Shown: one piece after another, positions 1 through 8,650 of the stretch
How positions within the stretch are numbered: the stretch's first letter is position 1
Layout of the letters: each line of letters begins with the position of its first letter
Source: Clostridia bacterium
GTDB lineage: Bacteria > Bacillota > Clostridia > Oscillospirales > Acutalibacteraceae
Direction: 5' to 3'
NCBI GenBank assembly: GCA_017415025.1
Contig: JAFQJH010000017.1
Coordinates: 62,001-126,000 of the forward strand
Length of the DNA stretch: 64,000 nucleotides
Position numbers and translations under genes: made by a program
The notes under the pieces: model-generated
Database searches by the model: none
Told to the model about the DNA's origin: nothing
Seen by the model: only the letters and a program-made list of their open reading frames with translations

Positions 1-558
1 CGTATCGACCAAGGGAGGTAATCTCAAAACTTTTTTTGCCTCACGGTAATTTCCTTCCATCATCGTACTGATAACTATCATTCTGTCGGCAATTCTGTGT
101 GCAAGCTTGCGAACGGCAATCTCGTCAATATATTTAAAAGCTTTTTTCACAAAAGAACCCGATGTCGTGTTTGTCCATTCGGTACAATCATATGCTACCT
201 CAATATTCCGTCTTTTCAGAGCTCTTTTTATAAGACAAAGCGTTATGACAGGCAAATTATAGAGGACAACCATTTTAACGTCGTCAAACTTTTCAACAAG
301 GGTGAGAATCTCTTTTGTACTGAGCGTGTGTCGGATCCACTGCACGGCAGTTTCGGGATGTGCCTGCTCATACATTTCATTATGTCCGTAAATCGGTCTT
401 ATTGAGTCAAAGCTCTCTGCCGAAGCCGATGCGCCGAGAAAAACCGTTCTGTATCCGAGTGAGTTAAACAGCTTTCCGTTCGACACCACTCTGTTTGCCG
501 CGGCACCCTTATCGGGCAGGACAAATTCACCTACATAAATAATTGTTCCGCGGCTCAC
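1..558 (-). CDS. GT4-family glycosyltransferase, N-terminal part (cut by window edge)
   Basis: An open frame of 186 codons runs off the left edge of the window, so only the N-terminal half is visible. It starts at a GTG whose last two bases are shared with the TGA stop of the upstream epimerase (GTGA overlap), so it is probably translationally coupled. The protein begins SRGTIIYVGEFVLPDKGAAA and continues with alternating strands and helices typical of the N-terminal Rossmann domain of GT-B glycosyltransferases of family 4. The C-terminal donor-binding half with the EX7E motif would lie outside the window. As last visible gene of the capsule operon it probably adds a sugar to the lipid-linked repeat unit. 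The family call is moderately sure; donor and acceptor are unknown. Confidence 0.65.
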   Translation of the reverse strand, partial: MSRGTIIYVGEFVLPDKGAAANRVVSNGKLFNSLGYRTVFLGASASAESFDSIRPIYGHNEMYEQAHPETAVQWIRHTLSTKEILTLVEKFDDVKMVVLYNLPVITLCLIKRALKRRNIEVAYDCTEWTNTTSGSFVKKAFKYIDEIAVRKLAHRIADRMIVISTMMEGNYREAKKVLRLPPLVDT

Positions 559-1532
559 GCTAAATTCTCCCTGTACCAATCAATAGCCGCCCTGATGCCT
601 CTTTCGAAGCTCCACTCGGGATCGTAGCCCAGAAGCTCCTTTGCCTTTGAGATATCAGCATTACTGTGCTTGATATCTCCAGGTCTGTCAGGTCCGAAAT
701 TGGGCTGAATATCCACACCGAGAGCCTCGGTAAGACCGTTATATATATCAATAAGATACTCTCTTCCGCCGTAAGCGATGTTGAAAGCCTCGCCTGCCGC
801 CTCGTGCGGTGCTGCGCAAGCCTTGAGGTTAGCCTCAATTACATTTTCTATATAAGTAAAGTCACGGCTTTGTCTGCCGTCACCGTTGATTGTCGGAGTC
901 TCGCCCTTGAGAAGCAGCTTGATAAACTTCGGAATAACTGCCGCGTAGGCTCCGTCGGGACTCTGTCTTCTGCCGAAAACGTTGAAATAACGCAAACCAT
1001 AGGTATCAAGCCCGTAATGCTTTGTATACTGCTTCGCCCATTCCTCGTCGCATCTCTTCGTCAGAGCGTAGGGAGAAAGAAGATTACCTTCCCTGCCCTC
1101 TTTTTTCGGAAGATTCGGTTCATCTCCGTAAACCGATGAGCTGGAAGCATATACAAACTTCTTTACATTATTCTGTCTTGCGGCCTCAAGCATATTGAGT
1201 GTGCCCTGAATATTATTTGCACAATAAAACAGCGGCATTTCTATACTTCTCGGTACACTGCCCCATGCAGCCTGATTGAGAACATAATCAACACCCTCAC
1301 AAGCCTTAAGGCAGGTATCAAAATCCTTTATATCGCCCTTTATAAACTCATAATTTTCGTCATTTATCAGCAAATCAACGTTTTCCTGCTTACCCGTTGA
1401 AAGGTCGTCAAGACAACGCACTCTGTAGCCGAGATTGAGAATAGCTTCGCACAGATTTGTTCCGATAAAGCCCGCTCCTCCCGTTACGAGAAAAAGTGAA
1501 TTATCTGGAAACTTCAAATCCTTATAGCCCAT
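555..1532 (-). CDS. UDP-GlcNAc/UDP-GalNAc C4-epimerase-like SDR (WbpP/TviC type)
   Basis: Extended short-chain dehydrogenase of 325 aa that probably interconverts UDP-GlcNAc and UDP-GalNAc using bound NAD. Visible motifs are the N-terminal nucleotide-binding glycine motif GGAGFIG, the SSSSVYG strand supplying the catalytic serine, and YALTK as the YxxxK pair. I place the start at the ATG at 1532 because GGAGG lies eight bases before it; an in-frame ATG 15 bases upstream falls inside that Shine-Dalgarno sequence. It follows the UDP-sugar dehydrogenase gene directly. This pairing is the one used for UDP-GalNAcA synthesis by WbpP/WbpO in Pseudomonas O6 and TviC/TviB in Vi antigen. A UDP-glucose 4-epimerase or UDP-glucuronate epimerase is the alternative. 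Confidence 0.8.
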   Translation of the reverse strand: MGYKDLKFPDNSLFLVTGGAGFIGTNLCEAILNLGYRVRCLDDLSTGKQENVDLLINDENYEFIKGDIKDFDTCLKACEGVDYVLNQAAWGSVPRSIEMPLFYCANNIQGTLNMLEAARQNNVKKFVYASSSSVYGDEPNLPKKEGREGNLLSPYALTKRCDEEWAKQYTKHYGLDTYGLRYFNVFGRRQSPDGAYAAVIPKFIKLLLKGETPTINGDGRQSRDFTYIENVIEANLKACAAPHEAAGEAFNIAYGGREYLIDIYNGLTEALGVDIQPNFGPDRPGDIKHSNADISKAKELLGYDPEWSFERGIRAAIDWYRENLA

Positions 1533-1534
1533 TC

Positions 1535-2854
1535 TTATAACCTCCAATAAATATAGCCTGCATCCTCATATTCCTTACGGTCAAGGATTCCCTTGATGTC
1601 GAGAAGAACCTTGTTGCCGCTTATCATAGAATTCATATCGTCAATTGTTATATCCTTAAACTCCTCGTGAGCAACAGCAAGCACAACTGCATCCATATCC
1701 TTAATTTCGGACATATCGGCAAATTCAATTCCGTATATTGCAAGTGCCTCTTCGGCATCGGCCTGCGGGTCCGCGATTACGGGAGAAATTCCGTATTCCT
1801 TCAGCTCATTTATAATATCAATAACTCTTGTATTTCTAGTGTCGGGGCAATTCTCCTTAAACGTAAAGCCGAGAATTGCAACCCTTGCATTTTTAACCTG
1901 CTTGTCTGCGGCAATAAGATTTTTAACCACATTTTCCGCAACATATCTGCCCATATCATCGTTGATACGGCGACCTGCAAGAATAACCTGGCTGTGGTAG
2001 CCGAGCATTTCTGCCTTGTATGTAAGATAGTATGGATCAACACCGATGCAGTGTCCGCCGACAAGTCCGGGGAAGAATTTAAGGAAATTCCACTTTGTTC
2101 CTGCCGCTCTGAGAACAGCCTGTGTGTCAATGCCCATCTTGTTGAAGATAATTGAAAGCTCATTCATAAAAGCGATATTTATATCGCGCTGGCTGTTTTC
2201 AATAACCTTTGCCGCCTCTGCAACCTTGATTGTCTCCGCACGGTGTACACCTGCATCAACAACAAGCTCATAAACCTTTGCAACAACGTCAAGTGTTTCC
2301 TCGTCCATTCCCGAAACAATCTTCTTGATTGTTTCAAGGCGGTGAACCTTATCTCCGGGATTGATTCTTTCGGGTGAATAACCGATTTTGAAATCCTCTC
2401 CGCACTTGAGGCCCGATTCCTTTTCAAGAATCGGCACGCATACATCCTCAGTAACACCGGGATAAACCGTTGATTCGAAAACAACAACCGAGCCCTTTGT
2501 AAGATTTCTGCCGAGGATGCGGCTTGCACCCTCAACGGGTGAAAGGTCGGGCGTATGGTCATCATTTACGGGAGTCGGAACAGCAACGATATGGAACTTT
2601 GCATTTTTAAGCTGTGTTTCGTCAGCCGTAAACTCAACTGTTGTGTTTTTAATCGCCTCGTCACCAACCTCGCGTGTGGGGTCGATTCCGCTTTTATACA
2701 ACTCTATTTTCTTTGCGTTAAGGTCATAACCGATTACGTCAACCTTTTTTGCAAATGCAACGGCAATCGGCATACCTACATAGCCGAGACCGACAAGAGA
2801 AATCTTTTCTTCTCTGCTGACTATTTTTTCATATAATTCTGTAAATTCTGACAT
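1535..2854 (-). CDS. UDP-N-acetylhexosamine 6-dehydrogenase (WbpO/TviB type)
   Basis: Nucleotide-sugar dehydrogenase of 439 aa that oxidises the C6 hydroxyl of a UDP-N-acetylhexosamine to the uronic acid with two NAD. The N-terminal Rossmann motif is GLGYVG; the catalytic cysteine sits in GGHCIGVDPYYL; the C-terminal domain carries LGFTFKENCPDTRNT, all typical of the UDP-Glc/GDP-Man dehydrogenase superfamily. The start at 2854 (MSEF) is chosen because GAGGAG lies eight bases upstream; a GTG three codons earlier overlaps the Shine-Dalgarno sequence. The sequence style is nearer WbpO/TviB than Ugd, and the C4-epimerase follows two bases after its stop, which suggests UDP-GalNAcA as product. UDP-ManNAcA (WecC activity) cannot be excluded. 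Confidence 0.85.
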   Translation of the reverse strand: MSEFTELYEKIVSREEKISLVGLGYVGMPIAVAFAKKVDVIGYDLNAKKIELYKSGIDPTREVGDEAIKNTTVEFTADETQLKNAKFHIVAVPTPVNDDHTPDLSPVEGASRILGRNLTKGSVVVFESTVYPGVTEDVCVPILEKESGLKCGEDFKIGYSPERINPGDKVHRLETIKKIVSGMDEETLDVVAKVYELVVDAGVHRAETIKVAEAAKVIENSQRDINIAFMNELSIIFNKMGIDTQAVLRAAGTKWNFLKFFPGLVGGHCIGVDPYYLTYKAEMLGYHSQVILAGRRINDDMGRYVAENVVKNLIAADKQVKNARVAILGFTFKENCPDTRNTRVIDIINELKEYGISPVIADPQADAEEALAIYGIEFADMSEIKDMDAVVLAVAHEEFKDITIDDMNSMISGNKVLLDIKGILDRKEYEDAGYIYWRL

Positions 2855-2870
2855 AACCGCCACTCCTCAT

Positions 2871-4004
2871 TTAATTTAAAACTTCATTGATTTTATCCAT
2901 ATAAGCCTGAACTACTATATTTCTTGAGAAATTTTCTTTGATATACTCTCTGCCCTTTATACCCATTTCTTTTCGCTGTTCATTATCGAGTGCAAGAAAT
3001 TTTTCGATTTTTTCACAAAGCTCACTGACGTTACCGCCGTGATACATAAAGCCCGTAACATTATCAACAAGAGTTTCCATACAGCCGGGATTGTCCGTTG
3101 TAATAATAGGTCTTGCAGATGATGCACTTTCTAAAAGAACATTACTCATACCCTCACCGTAGGTTGACGGATGAATTGTTGCGTGAGACGCGGTTACAAA
3201 AGGCTTTATATCCTTCTGGCTGCCGTGATACTTGACAATCCCGCGTTCCTCGAGCTCCTTCAAGTCCTTTTCATAGTGGCTCTCCGTCGGCTCAATGAAG
3301 CCGAGAAGATTGAACTCTGTTGCCGGATATTTCTTTTTTATAATTTCTGCCGCACTGATGTAATCGTCAACGCCTTTATCGTGAAGAATTCTGCCAATGT
3401 AATTGAAGACTACCTTTTCACCCTCAATTCCGTTTCCGCCGTCAGGATACGGTGCGGACGGATATCTTTTTGTATTTACGCCCGAGCCCGGTATGAGCTT
3501 ATGCTCACCCTTTACAAGTCCTGTTTCTTCGGCAAACTTCATATTTGTTGAATTCTGAAACATTACGCAAGCCGAAAAGCTGTATGCAATTTTGAAAAGG
3601 GTCATAACAAGCTTTTGCGTGAAGCTCTTTTTCCTTATAACACTTCCGAAGCCCGTAACATTACTGATAACGGGAATTCCGAGAGCTTTTGCTGCGAAGC
3701 TGCCGTAAATATTCGGCTTTGCCGTATATGTAAGAACAACCGACGGACGATGCTTTCGAAAAAGATTGAAATAATGGAGAAGCAATTTTGCATCCTTTAC
3801 GACATTTGTTCCCCTGCGATCAATTTCGGGGTCGTCATATATGAACTCTACGCCCTGCATCAGCTCGAACTTTTCGCCGTACGGGCAGGAAATAAGCACC
3901 TTAAAACCTTCGCTTATAAAACGCTCAACAAGTTCTTTTCTGAAGCAGTAAATATCATCATCGTTGTTTGTCAACACAGCAATCAGCCTGTTGCTTTTAC
4001 TCAT
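2871..4004 (-). CDS. GT4-family glycosyltransferase
   Basis: Cytoplasmic GT-B fold glycosyltransferase of 377 aa, close to the usual family-4 length. The N-terminal domain (about residues 1-190) begins with a beta strand, RLIAVLTNNDDDIYCFRKEL. The C-terminal donor domain carries HPSTYGEGMSNVLLES, the EX7E motif of retaining GT4 enzymes, followed by PIITTDNPGC. It probably adds one sugar of the capsule repeat unit on undecaprenyl pyrophosphate after the priming sugar transferase encoded just upstream. It lies 16 bases before the dehydrogenase gene and is clearly part of the same transcript. Its Shine-Dalgarno sequence is weak (GGTGATAT). Sugar specificity cannot be read from the sequence. Confidence 0.85.
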   Translation of the reverse strand: MSKSNRLIAVLTNNDDDIYCFRKELVERFISEGFKVLISCPYGEKFELMQGVEFIYDDPEIDRRGTNVVKDAKLLLHYFNLFRKHRPSVVLTYTAKPNIYGSFAAKALGIPVISNVTGFGSVIRKKSFTQKLVMTLFKIAYSFSACVMFQNSTNMKFAEETGLVKGEHKLIPGSGVNTKRYPSAPYPDGGNGIEGEKVVFNYIGRILHDKGVDDYISAAEIIKKKYPATEFNLLGFIEPTESHYEKDLKELEERGIVKYHGSQKDIKPFVTASHATIHPSTYGEGMSNVLLESASSARPIITTDNPGCMETLVDNVTGFMYHGGNVSELCEKIEKFLALDNEQRKEMGIKGREYIKENFSRNIVVQAYMDKINEVLN

Positions 4005-4020
4005 TTATATCACCGTAAAC

Positions 4021-4743
4021 TCAATTTTTTGCTGTCTGAGACTCCTTTGAAGAAAACTCTTTACCGAGAACTGCTAAAAAAGTCATAAAGACAACCTTAG
4101 TCTCTTCAATAAGACTGAAATCTTCAATCGCCTTGAGGTTGTAGTACATTTTATCAGGCAGAACAGTTTCAAAATAAGTCTTTTCGGGATCGTCAGACTC
4201 ATCAAGAAGCTGATTTTCATCCTTATAATATACGCTTGCAAGAGATGTAATTCCTGCGGGCAGGAGCAGAGTTGCCATCATTTCGTCGGTATATTTATCA
4301 ACATATTTCGGAACCTCGGGTCTCGTCCCGACGAAGGTCATTTTTCCTCTGAAAACATCAATAAGCTGGCTGAGTTCATCAATTTTCAGCTTTCTGATAA
4401 ACCTTCCCGTACGGGTAATTCTGGAATCGTTATTCACGGTAAGCTGGATACCCTTATCTGCATCCGTCACCATTGAGCGGAACTTGAAAATTCTGAACCT
4501 TTCCGCATACTGAGTAACTCTGACCTGTCGGTAGAAAACGGGGCCCTTTGAATCGAGCTTTATTGCAATTGCCGTCACGGCAAAAACAGGTGATAAAAGC
4601 ACCAGCAACAATCCCGAAATAAAAATGTCCGCTATCCGCTTTATAAGAAGCTCCGCTTTTTTATCTTTTAAAATGTTGTAATACCGCTCTACCTCAGGGG
4701 TTTGCATCTGAATCGGAAGATCTTCCCATTTCCGAAGTATCAT
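4021..4743 (-). CDS. Priming sugar-1-phosphate transferase (bacterial sugar transferase family)
   Basis: Monotopic phosphoglycosyltransferase that starts repeat-unit synthesis by moving a sugar-1-phosphate from UDP-sugar to undecaprenyl phosphate. It shows the family order: basic residues, a membrane-inserted helix (IADIFISGLLLVLLSPVF), DSKGPVFYRQVRVT, FKFRSM, then DELSQLIDVFRGKMTFVGTRPE, the conserved DE and GxRPE core. At 240 aa it has the catalytic domain only (PglC/WecP-like) without the four-helix N-terminal domain of WcaJ. The start is uncertain: the ATG at 4743 has GAGGG five bases upstream, while an in-frame ATG at 4782 overlaps the stop of the preceding kinase gene (TAATG) but lacks a clear Shine-Dalgarno sequence. 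Confidence 0.88.
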   Translation of the reverse strand: MILRKWEDLPIQMQTPEVERYYNILKDKKAELLIKRIADIFISGLLLVLLSPVFAVTAIAIKLDSKGPVFYRQVRVTQYAERFRIFKFRSMVTDADKGIQLTVNNDSRITRTGRFIRKLKIDELSQLIDVFRGKMTFVGTRPEVPKYVDKYTDEMMATLLLPAGITSLASVYYKDENQLLDESDDPEKTYFETVLPDKMYYNLKAIEDFSLIEETKVVFMTFLAVLGKEFSSKESQTAKN

Positions 4744-4781
4744 AACATCCCTCTTATTATGTATTTCTGCGAACAACCGCA

Positions 4782-6302
4782 TTATTGCGGCTGTTCAGTT
4801 TTTTCTTCGTTTGTTTTCGGCTTGATAAACGGTTTCTTTTTTTCGCCGTAACCGTAGCCATATCCGTAGCCGTACCGTCCGTAACCGTAGCCGTATCTGC
4901 CATAGCCATAGCTTCCGTAGCCATAACCGTAGCCGTAGCCGGAAATACCGGACTTTACTCCGTTAAGGATGCATCCGATCACCTTCGCATCGGTCGCAAG
5001 AAGGCTCTCGATACCGTCACGGATTCTTGAAATTCTTACCGTATCCTGAAGCACAACGTAAACAACCGCATCAACAGCCTGCGCAACGTAAGCCGAATCG
5101 GATACAAGTCCGCAGGGCGGAGTGTCAACGATTATATAGTCGAAATCATCGCGAACGGTGTTGAAAACTTCCTTGAGCTCTTCAACATCAAGGAAAGTCC
5201 TTTCCTTGTTCTGCTTGAGCAGAGCCATATATGAGATGTTGAACTTTTCCATTTCAGCTATCTTATACTGCGGTGTCACAGCATAAAAATCAAGCTTTTC
5301 CTCTTCTTCACCGAGAAGCCCGAGAACACTCGGATGTCGCAGGTCGGCATCCACAATAAGCACCTTTTTGCCGTAGTCCGCGAGTGCAAGTGCAAGGTTG
5401 GTTGATGCTGTTGTTTTACCCTCACCCGGAGCGGTGCTCGTAACCATAACAACCTTTTCCTTGCTCTTGAGAGCGTTGGCAAAAAGATTACGCAGAACTC
5501 GCAGAGATTCCTTAAAGCTCGTTCCGACCTTGTTGTTTGTGAACAGAACAGATTCATCAATCTGCTTTGTTCTCTTTTTAAAGCTTACCTCGGGAATTGA
5601 GCCGAGAAGCTCAACGTTGAGATCCTTTTTGATATCATCCTTGGTCTTGATTGTCCTTCTCATAACCATATAGACGAGTATGATAATGACATCAATAATA
5701 AGACCGATAAGAACACCCGTTATTGCCCTGTCCATATAGTCTGAGCTGTTGGACGGGGATGTCGGCACCTGCGGGCTGGAAACAATCTCAAGCCTTATAT
5801 TGCCGACGGCGTATTTTGCAACCGAGGGGAATTTCTCAATTGCGGAAAGAAGAACGTCGTATGCCATCTGCGGATCTCTGCCCGTAGCTGTCATTGTGAA
5901 CATATTAGTGCCCGGAACGGACGAAGCATTGAGCGATGCCGGCACATAATCAATTCCCATATTCTCACAGATTGCATCCTGAAGAAGGTTGCTCCTCAGG
6001 ATTATCGGGAATGTTGTTTCAAGCTGAGATGCGGTTGAAGCATCATAGTAGAAGGTGTACACCGAAATACTGTTGACCGATGCCGAATGCTGGGTTGTTA
6101 CCGTCAGTGTTGCGGACGAGGTGTACACCGGCACATAGTTTGAATATGCCTGAATAAACATCGACGTTCCGAGAACAGCACAAATCAGCAGGCATACCCA
6201 CCACAGCCTTTTAACTCCGTTCCACAGGTCGCTGAGATAAATTTTAACTTCGCCTGAGCCGGGCTTTCCCTGATTATTCTTTTTTGTTTCTGTCTGATTC
6301 AT
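4782..6302 (-). CDS. Fused chain-length determinant (Wzz) and BY-kinase with Tyr/Gly tail
   Basis: A 506-aa membrane protein joining a Wzz/CpsC domain to a bacterial tyrosine autokinase. There is a membrane helix near residues 35-55, an extracellular part, a proline motif (PQVPTSPSNSS), a second helix near 190-215 and then the cytoplasmic kinase. The kinase has Walker A TAPGEGKTT, Walker A' VLIVDADLRHP and Walker B YIIVDTPP. The tail near residue 460 is an almost pure YG repeat with 14 tyrosines, the presumed autophosphorylation cluster. Its role is control of polymer length and export, reversed by the PHP phosphatase of the same operon. Most Firmicutes split these domains (CpsC plus CpsD), so the fusion is notable. 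Confidence 0.88.
   Translation of the reverse strand: MNQTETKKNNQGKPGSGEVKIYLSDLWNGVKRLWWVCLLICAVLGTSMFIQAYSNYVPVYTSSATLTVTTQHSASVNSISVYTFYYDASTASQLETTFPIILRSNLLQDAICENMGIDYVPASLNASSVPGTNMFTMTATGRDPQMAYDVLLSAIEKFPSVAKYAVGNIRLEIVSSPQVPTSPSNSSDYMDRAITGVLIGLIIDVIIILVYMVMRRTIKTKDDIKKDLNVELLGSIPEVSFKKRTKQIDESVLFTNNKVGTSFKESLRVLRNLFANALKSKEKVVMVTSTAPGEGKTTASTNLALALADYGKKVLIVDADLRHPSVLGLLGEEEEKLDFYAVTPQYKIAEMEKFNISYMALLKQNKERTFLDVEELKEVFNTVRDDFDYIIVDTPPCGLVSDSAYVAQAVDAVVYVVLQDTVRISRIRDGIESLLATDAKVIGCILNGVKSGISGYGYGYGYGSYGYGRYGYGYGRYGYGYGYGYGEKKKPFIKPKTNEEKTEQPQ
4847..4940. repeat. Minisatellite-like tract coding for the YG tail
   Basis: About 94 bases of degenerate six-base units (complement of TAYGGN) encode the alternating Tyr-Gly tail of the kinase above. 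Such a tract could change length by slippage and so change the number of phosphorylatable tyrosines. Confidence 0.7.
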
Positions 6303-6306
6303 TTAA

Positions 6307-7809
6307 TCAATCATTCTCCTGCAAATCCGAATTCATACCCAGATCCTGTACCAATCTGTCGTTTGCGACTTCGCGTGAATTGTATGCGTAATAGTTGTTG
6401 TAATACTTGTTTTTGCCGTATTTTTTGCCGTAATAGTAGCCGCCCTCGTCAACACCCGTCATTCCGAATACAGATGCGGTCGGGTAAGCATCGTTGAGAA
6501 TACAGCCGGCAACCGTTCCGCCGACCTCCTCAATTGTGGAAATCGCATCATTGACAGCGGCAACGGGAACTCTGTCTGCACGGACAACCACAATGGTTTC
6601 GTCAACAAGCTTTACAATATCCGTAACCATTGAGTCCGCAGAAAGGGGTGCGGTATCAATGATGATGTAGTCAACCTTTTTCTGACAGTAATCGATAACC
6701 TTGGCAACCTCGCCGTTCTTTATCCACTTGTCATAATCCTCGTGGACATAGGTGTTGAGACCGAGGAACATAGAGGTCTTTTTATATGTTCTCAGGCAGA
6801 ACTTTGAATACGGTGTTTTTCCGTTGAAAAGCTCGCCCAATTCATAGTTCTCTTTGTATTCTTCTTCGAAAATTTTGTAAAGCGCAGGCTTCTTTCTGTC
6901 AAGGTCAAAGAGGATAACGCTCTTTCCGCTTCCTGCAAGAGAAAGCGCAATATTCGAAGCCGTAGTAGACTTTCCTTCGTTTTCCGCAACGCTCGTAACA
7001 GCGAAGATTTTGTGCCCTGTTCTGCGCTTGATAAATTCAATTTTCGCCGCAATCTTGTTATATCCCTCGCTGAAGCGCAGACCGACGAGATTATTGCCGT
7101 TAACGAGAAGAGATTTTTTCTTTTTCTCGTACAAGTCCTTGAGCTTCATCACTTTTCTTTCGTGAGGAATAACGCCGAGAAGCTTTGCATCAATTTTATC
7201 TTCAAAAACCTGCTCATTTTTGACCGTATCTCTGATGATTGAAAAAACAACAATCAGCGCAATTGACAGAACTGCGCAGGCTGACATAACCAGACTCTGA
7301 TTTTCAAGAGCAGGATTGTTCGACGGACCGTGAGGCATTGTCGGAAGTGTAAGCGGAGTAATGACCGCATTTGCAAACACCTTATCCGAAACCTGCGGAT
7401 AAACCTCAAGAACTGCCGTAAGCAGCTCATAGGAGGTCTGCGGACTTGACGAGGTCACACGGATGTCGATAAAATTCGTGTCTGAGATAGTTGAAGCCGT
7501 CAGATTGCCGTTGAAATAGTCCTTCCCTGCATGCTCGGCAGCCTTAACCTTAACGGAAGGCTCCACAAGAACCTGTGCAATAATCCCCGACATCTCACTC
7601 GCCATACCGAAGCTGGAAAAATTTTCCGAAATAACGCTCTTCTGGTTGACAACAATCGTCGCGGACGAGGTGTATTCGGGAGTGAACACCTGCACACTTG
7701 CGATATAAACACCCATAAGACCGATGAGAACGCTGAGCAAAACCACCCACGCATTTCTTATCAGATCCCTTAGGATACTGTAAAATTCAATCGAAATCTT
7801 CTTATCCAT
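6307..7809 (-). CDS. Second fused Wzz/BY-kinase protein
   Basis: A 500-aa paralogue of the protein encoded directly downstream, with the same plan: membrane helix near residues 18-40, extracellular Wzz part, proline motif TLPTMPHGPSNNP, second helix near 170-195, then a kinase domain. Walker A is VAENEGKST and Walker B YIIIDTAPL. The A' motif reads ILFDLDRKKP, keeping the two aspartates but with Lys where the first copy has Arg. The C-terminal tail is different (YYYGKKYGKNKYYNNYYAYN), still rich in tyrosine. Two fused kinases in tandem may form a mixed complex or work on different polymers. It begins four bases before the end of the DUF5011-like gene, with a weak Shine-Dalgarno sequence. Confidence 0.85.
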   Translation of the reverse strand: MDKKISIEFYSILRDLIRNAWVVLLSVLIGLMGVYIASVQVFTPEYTSSATIVVNQKSVISENFSSFGMASEMSGIIAQVLVEPSVKVKAAEHAGKDYFNGNLTASTISDTNFIDIRVTSSSPQTSYELLTAVLEVYPQVSDKVFANAVITPLTLPTMPHGPSNNPALENQSLVMSACAVLSIALIVVFSIIRDTVKNEQVFEDKIDAKLLGVIPHERKVMKLKDLYEKKKKSLLVNGNNLVGLRFSEGYNKIAAKIEFIKRRTGHKIFAVTSVAENEGKSTTASNIALSLAGSGKSVILFDLDRKKPALYKIFEEEYKENYELGELFNGKTPYSKFCLRTYKKTSMFLGLNTYVHEDYDKWIKNGEVAKVIDYCQKKVDYIIIDTAPLSADSMVTDIVKLVDETIVVVRADRVPVAAVNDAISTIEEVGGTVAGCILNDAYPTASVFGMTGVDEGGYYYGKKYGKNKYYNNYYAYNSREVANDRLVQDLGMNSDLQEND

Positions 7810-7812
7810 AAA

Positions 7813-8634
7813 TTACTTACCTACAACTACTATAAGCATTGTGTGTCCCTGTGAACCGGCTTCATCCGTTGCGTAATAATGAACGGAATAAGTTCCCTCT
7901 TTGCTGAAATCGACATTAGTTTCGATTCTGACCGTCGGAGTGAGGTCGTTGTCGTTATTGTCGGTCGCTTTCAGAAGGTACTGCTTGAAATCAAGCTTTT
8001 TATTGACCGAAGTGTATACAAGGTAATTTTTAAGTTCAATTACGGGCGCACCCGGTGTACGGTCCTCTACGACCATCGGAAACTTGAGAGTGCTTGTGTC
8101 GCCCTTGCTGTTGGTGACAGTTGCTTCAATGTTGAAAACACCTGCTGTCGAGCCGGCAAAATCCTTTGACGTGATAACAATATCCTTTGAGATGTCACCG
8201 TCAATACAATCCTTCGCACTGATAATCTCGAACAGGTCGATGTATTCATAAATCGAATAGCACGGCGAGCCGGTCATTTTAAATTCGGGTGATTTATATC
8301 CCTTGTAGCGAACCTTACGTACAGCGGTTGCAACGTTATTGTCGTTATCGCAGACGGCATAAGAAACCTTGCAGACACCTTTTTCGATGAATTTTGAAAT
8401 TGTTTCAATAATCACCTTGTCCGTGATGTCCTTATCCTTCTCGTCATAAGCCGTGACACCCTTGAGAAAGTCCTCTTTTTTTGCGTCAAGCCCAACCTCG
8501 AGAATCTCTTCTTCAATTGTGATTTTCGGGATTGTATCATCGGTAGTAATTTCATCCTTGATAAACAAGACGCCCGAAATAACGGTAACGACGATAAAAA
8601 TACCAAGCACCGTTATTCTTAAAATTCGCATCAT
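7813..8634 (-). CDS. Membrane-anchored extracellular protein with DUF5011/Ig-like repeats
   Basis: A 273-aa protein with a single N-terminal membrane helix (about residues 5-25) and no evident cleavage site, so probably anchored with its body outside. The body holds three repeats of about 80 residues resembling DUF5011/HYR beta-sandwich domains: each has a start like LEVGLDAKKEDFLKGVTAYD or KKLDFKQYLLKATDNND and an end like GTYSVHYYATDEAGSQGH. No catalytic motif is visible. It is co-transcribed between the phosphatase and the first Wzz/kinase gene, which suggests a structural or scaffold role in the capsule export complex. The domain call is moderately sure; the function is unknown. Confidence 0.6.
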   Translation of the reverse strand: MMRILRITVLGIFIVVTVISGVLFIKDEITTDDTIPKITIEEEILEVGLDAKKEDFLKGVTAYDEKDKDITDKVIIETISKFIEKGVCKVSYAVCDNDNNVATAVRKVRYKGYKSPEFKMTGSPCYSIYEYIDLFEIISAKDCIDGDISKDIVITSKDFAGSTAGVFNIEATVTNSKGDTSTLKFPMVVEDRTPGAPVIELKNYLVYTSVNKKLDFKQYLLKATDNNDNDLTPTVRIETNVDFSKEGTYSVHYYATDEAGSQGHTMLIVVVGK

Positions 8635-8650
8635 TTAAAAAGCACCTCTG

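Noticed and set aside
97..405. Plus-strand open frame of 102 codons near the left edge
   Set aside because: It lies opposite the glycosyltransferase fragment read on the minus strand, has no ribosome binding site and no recognisable motif; a shadow frame.
4847..4940. CRISPR-like repeats
   Set aside because: The short regular repeat is coding (Tyr-Gly tail) and has no spacers.
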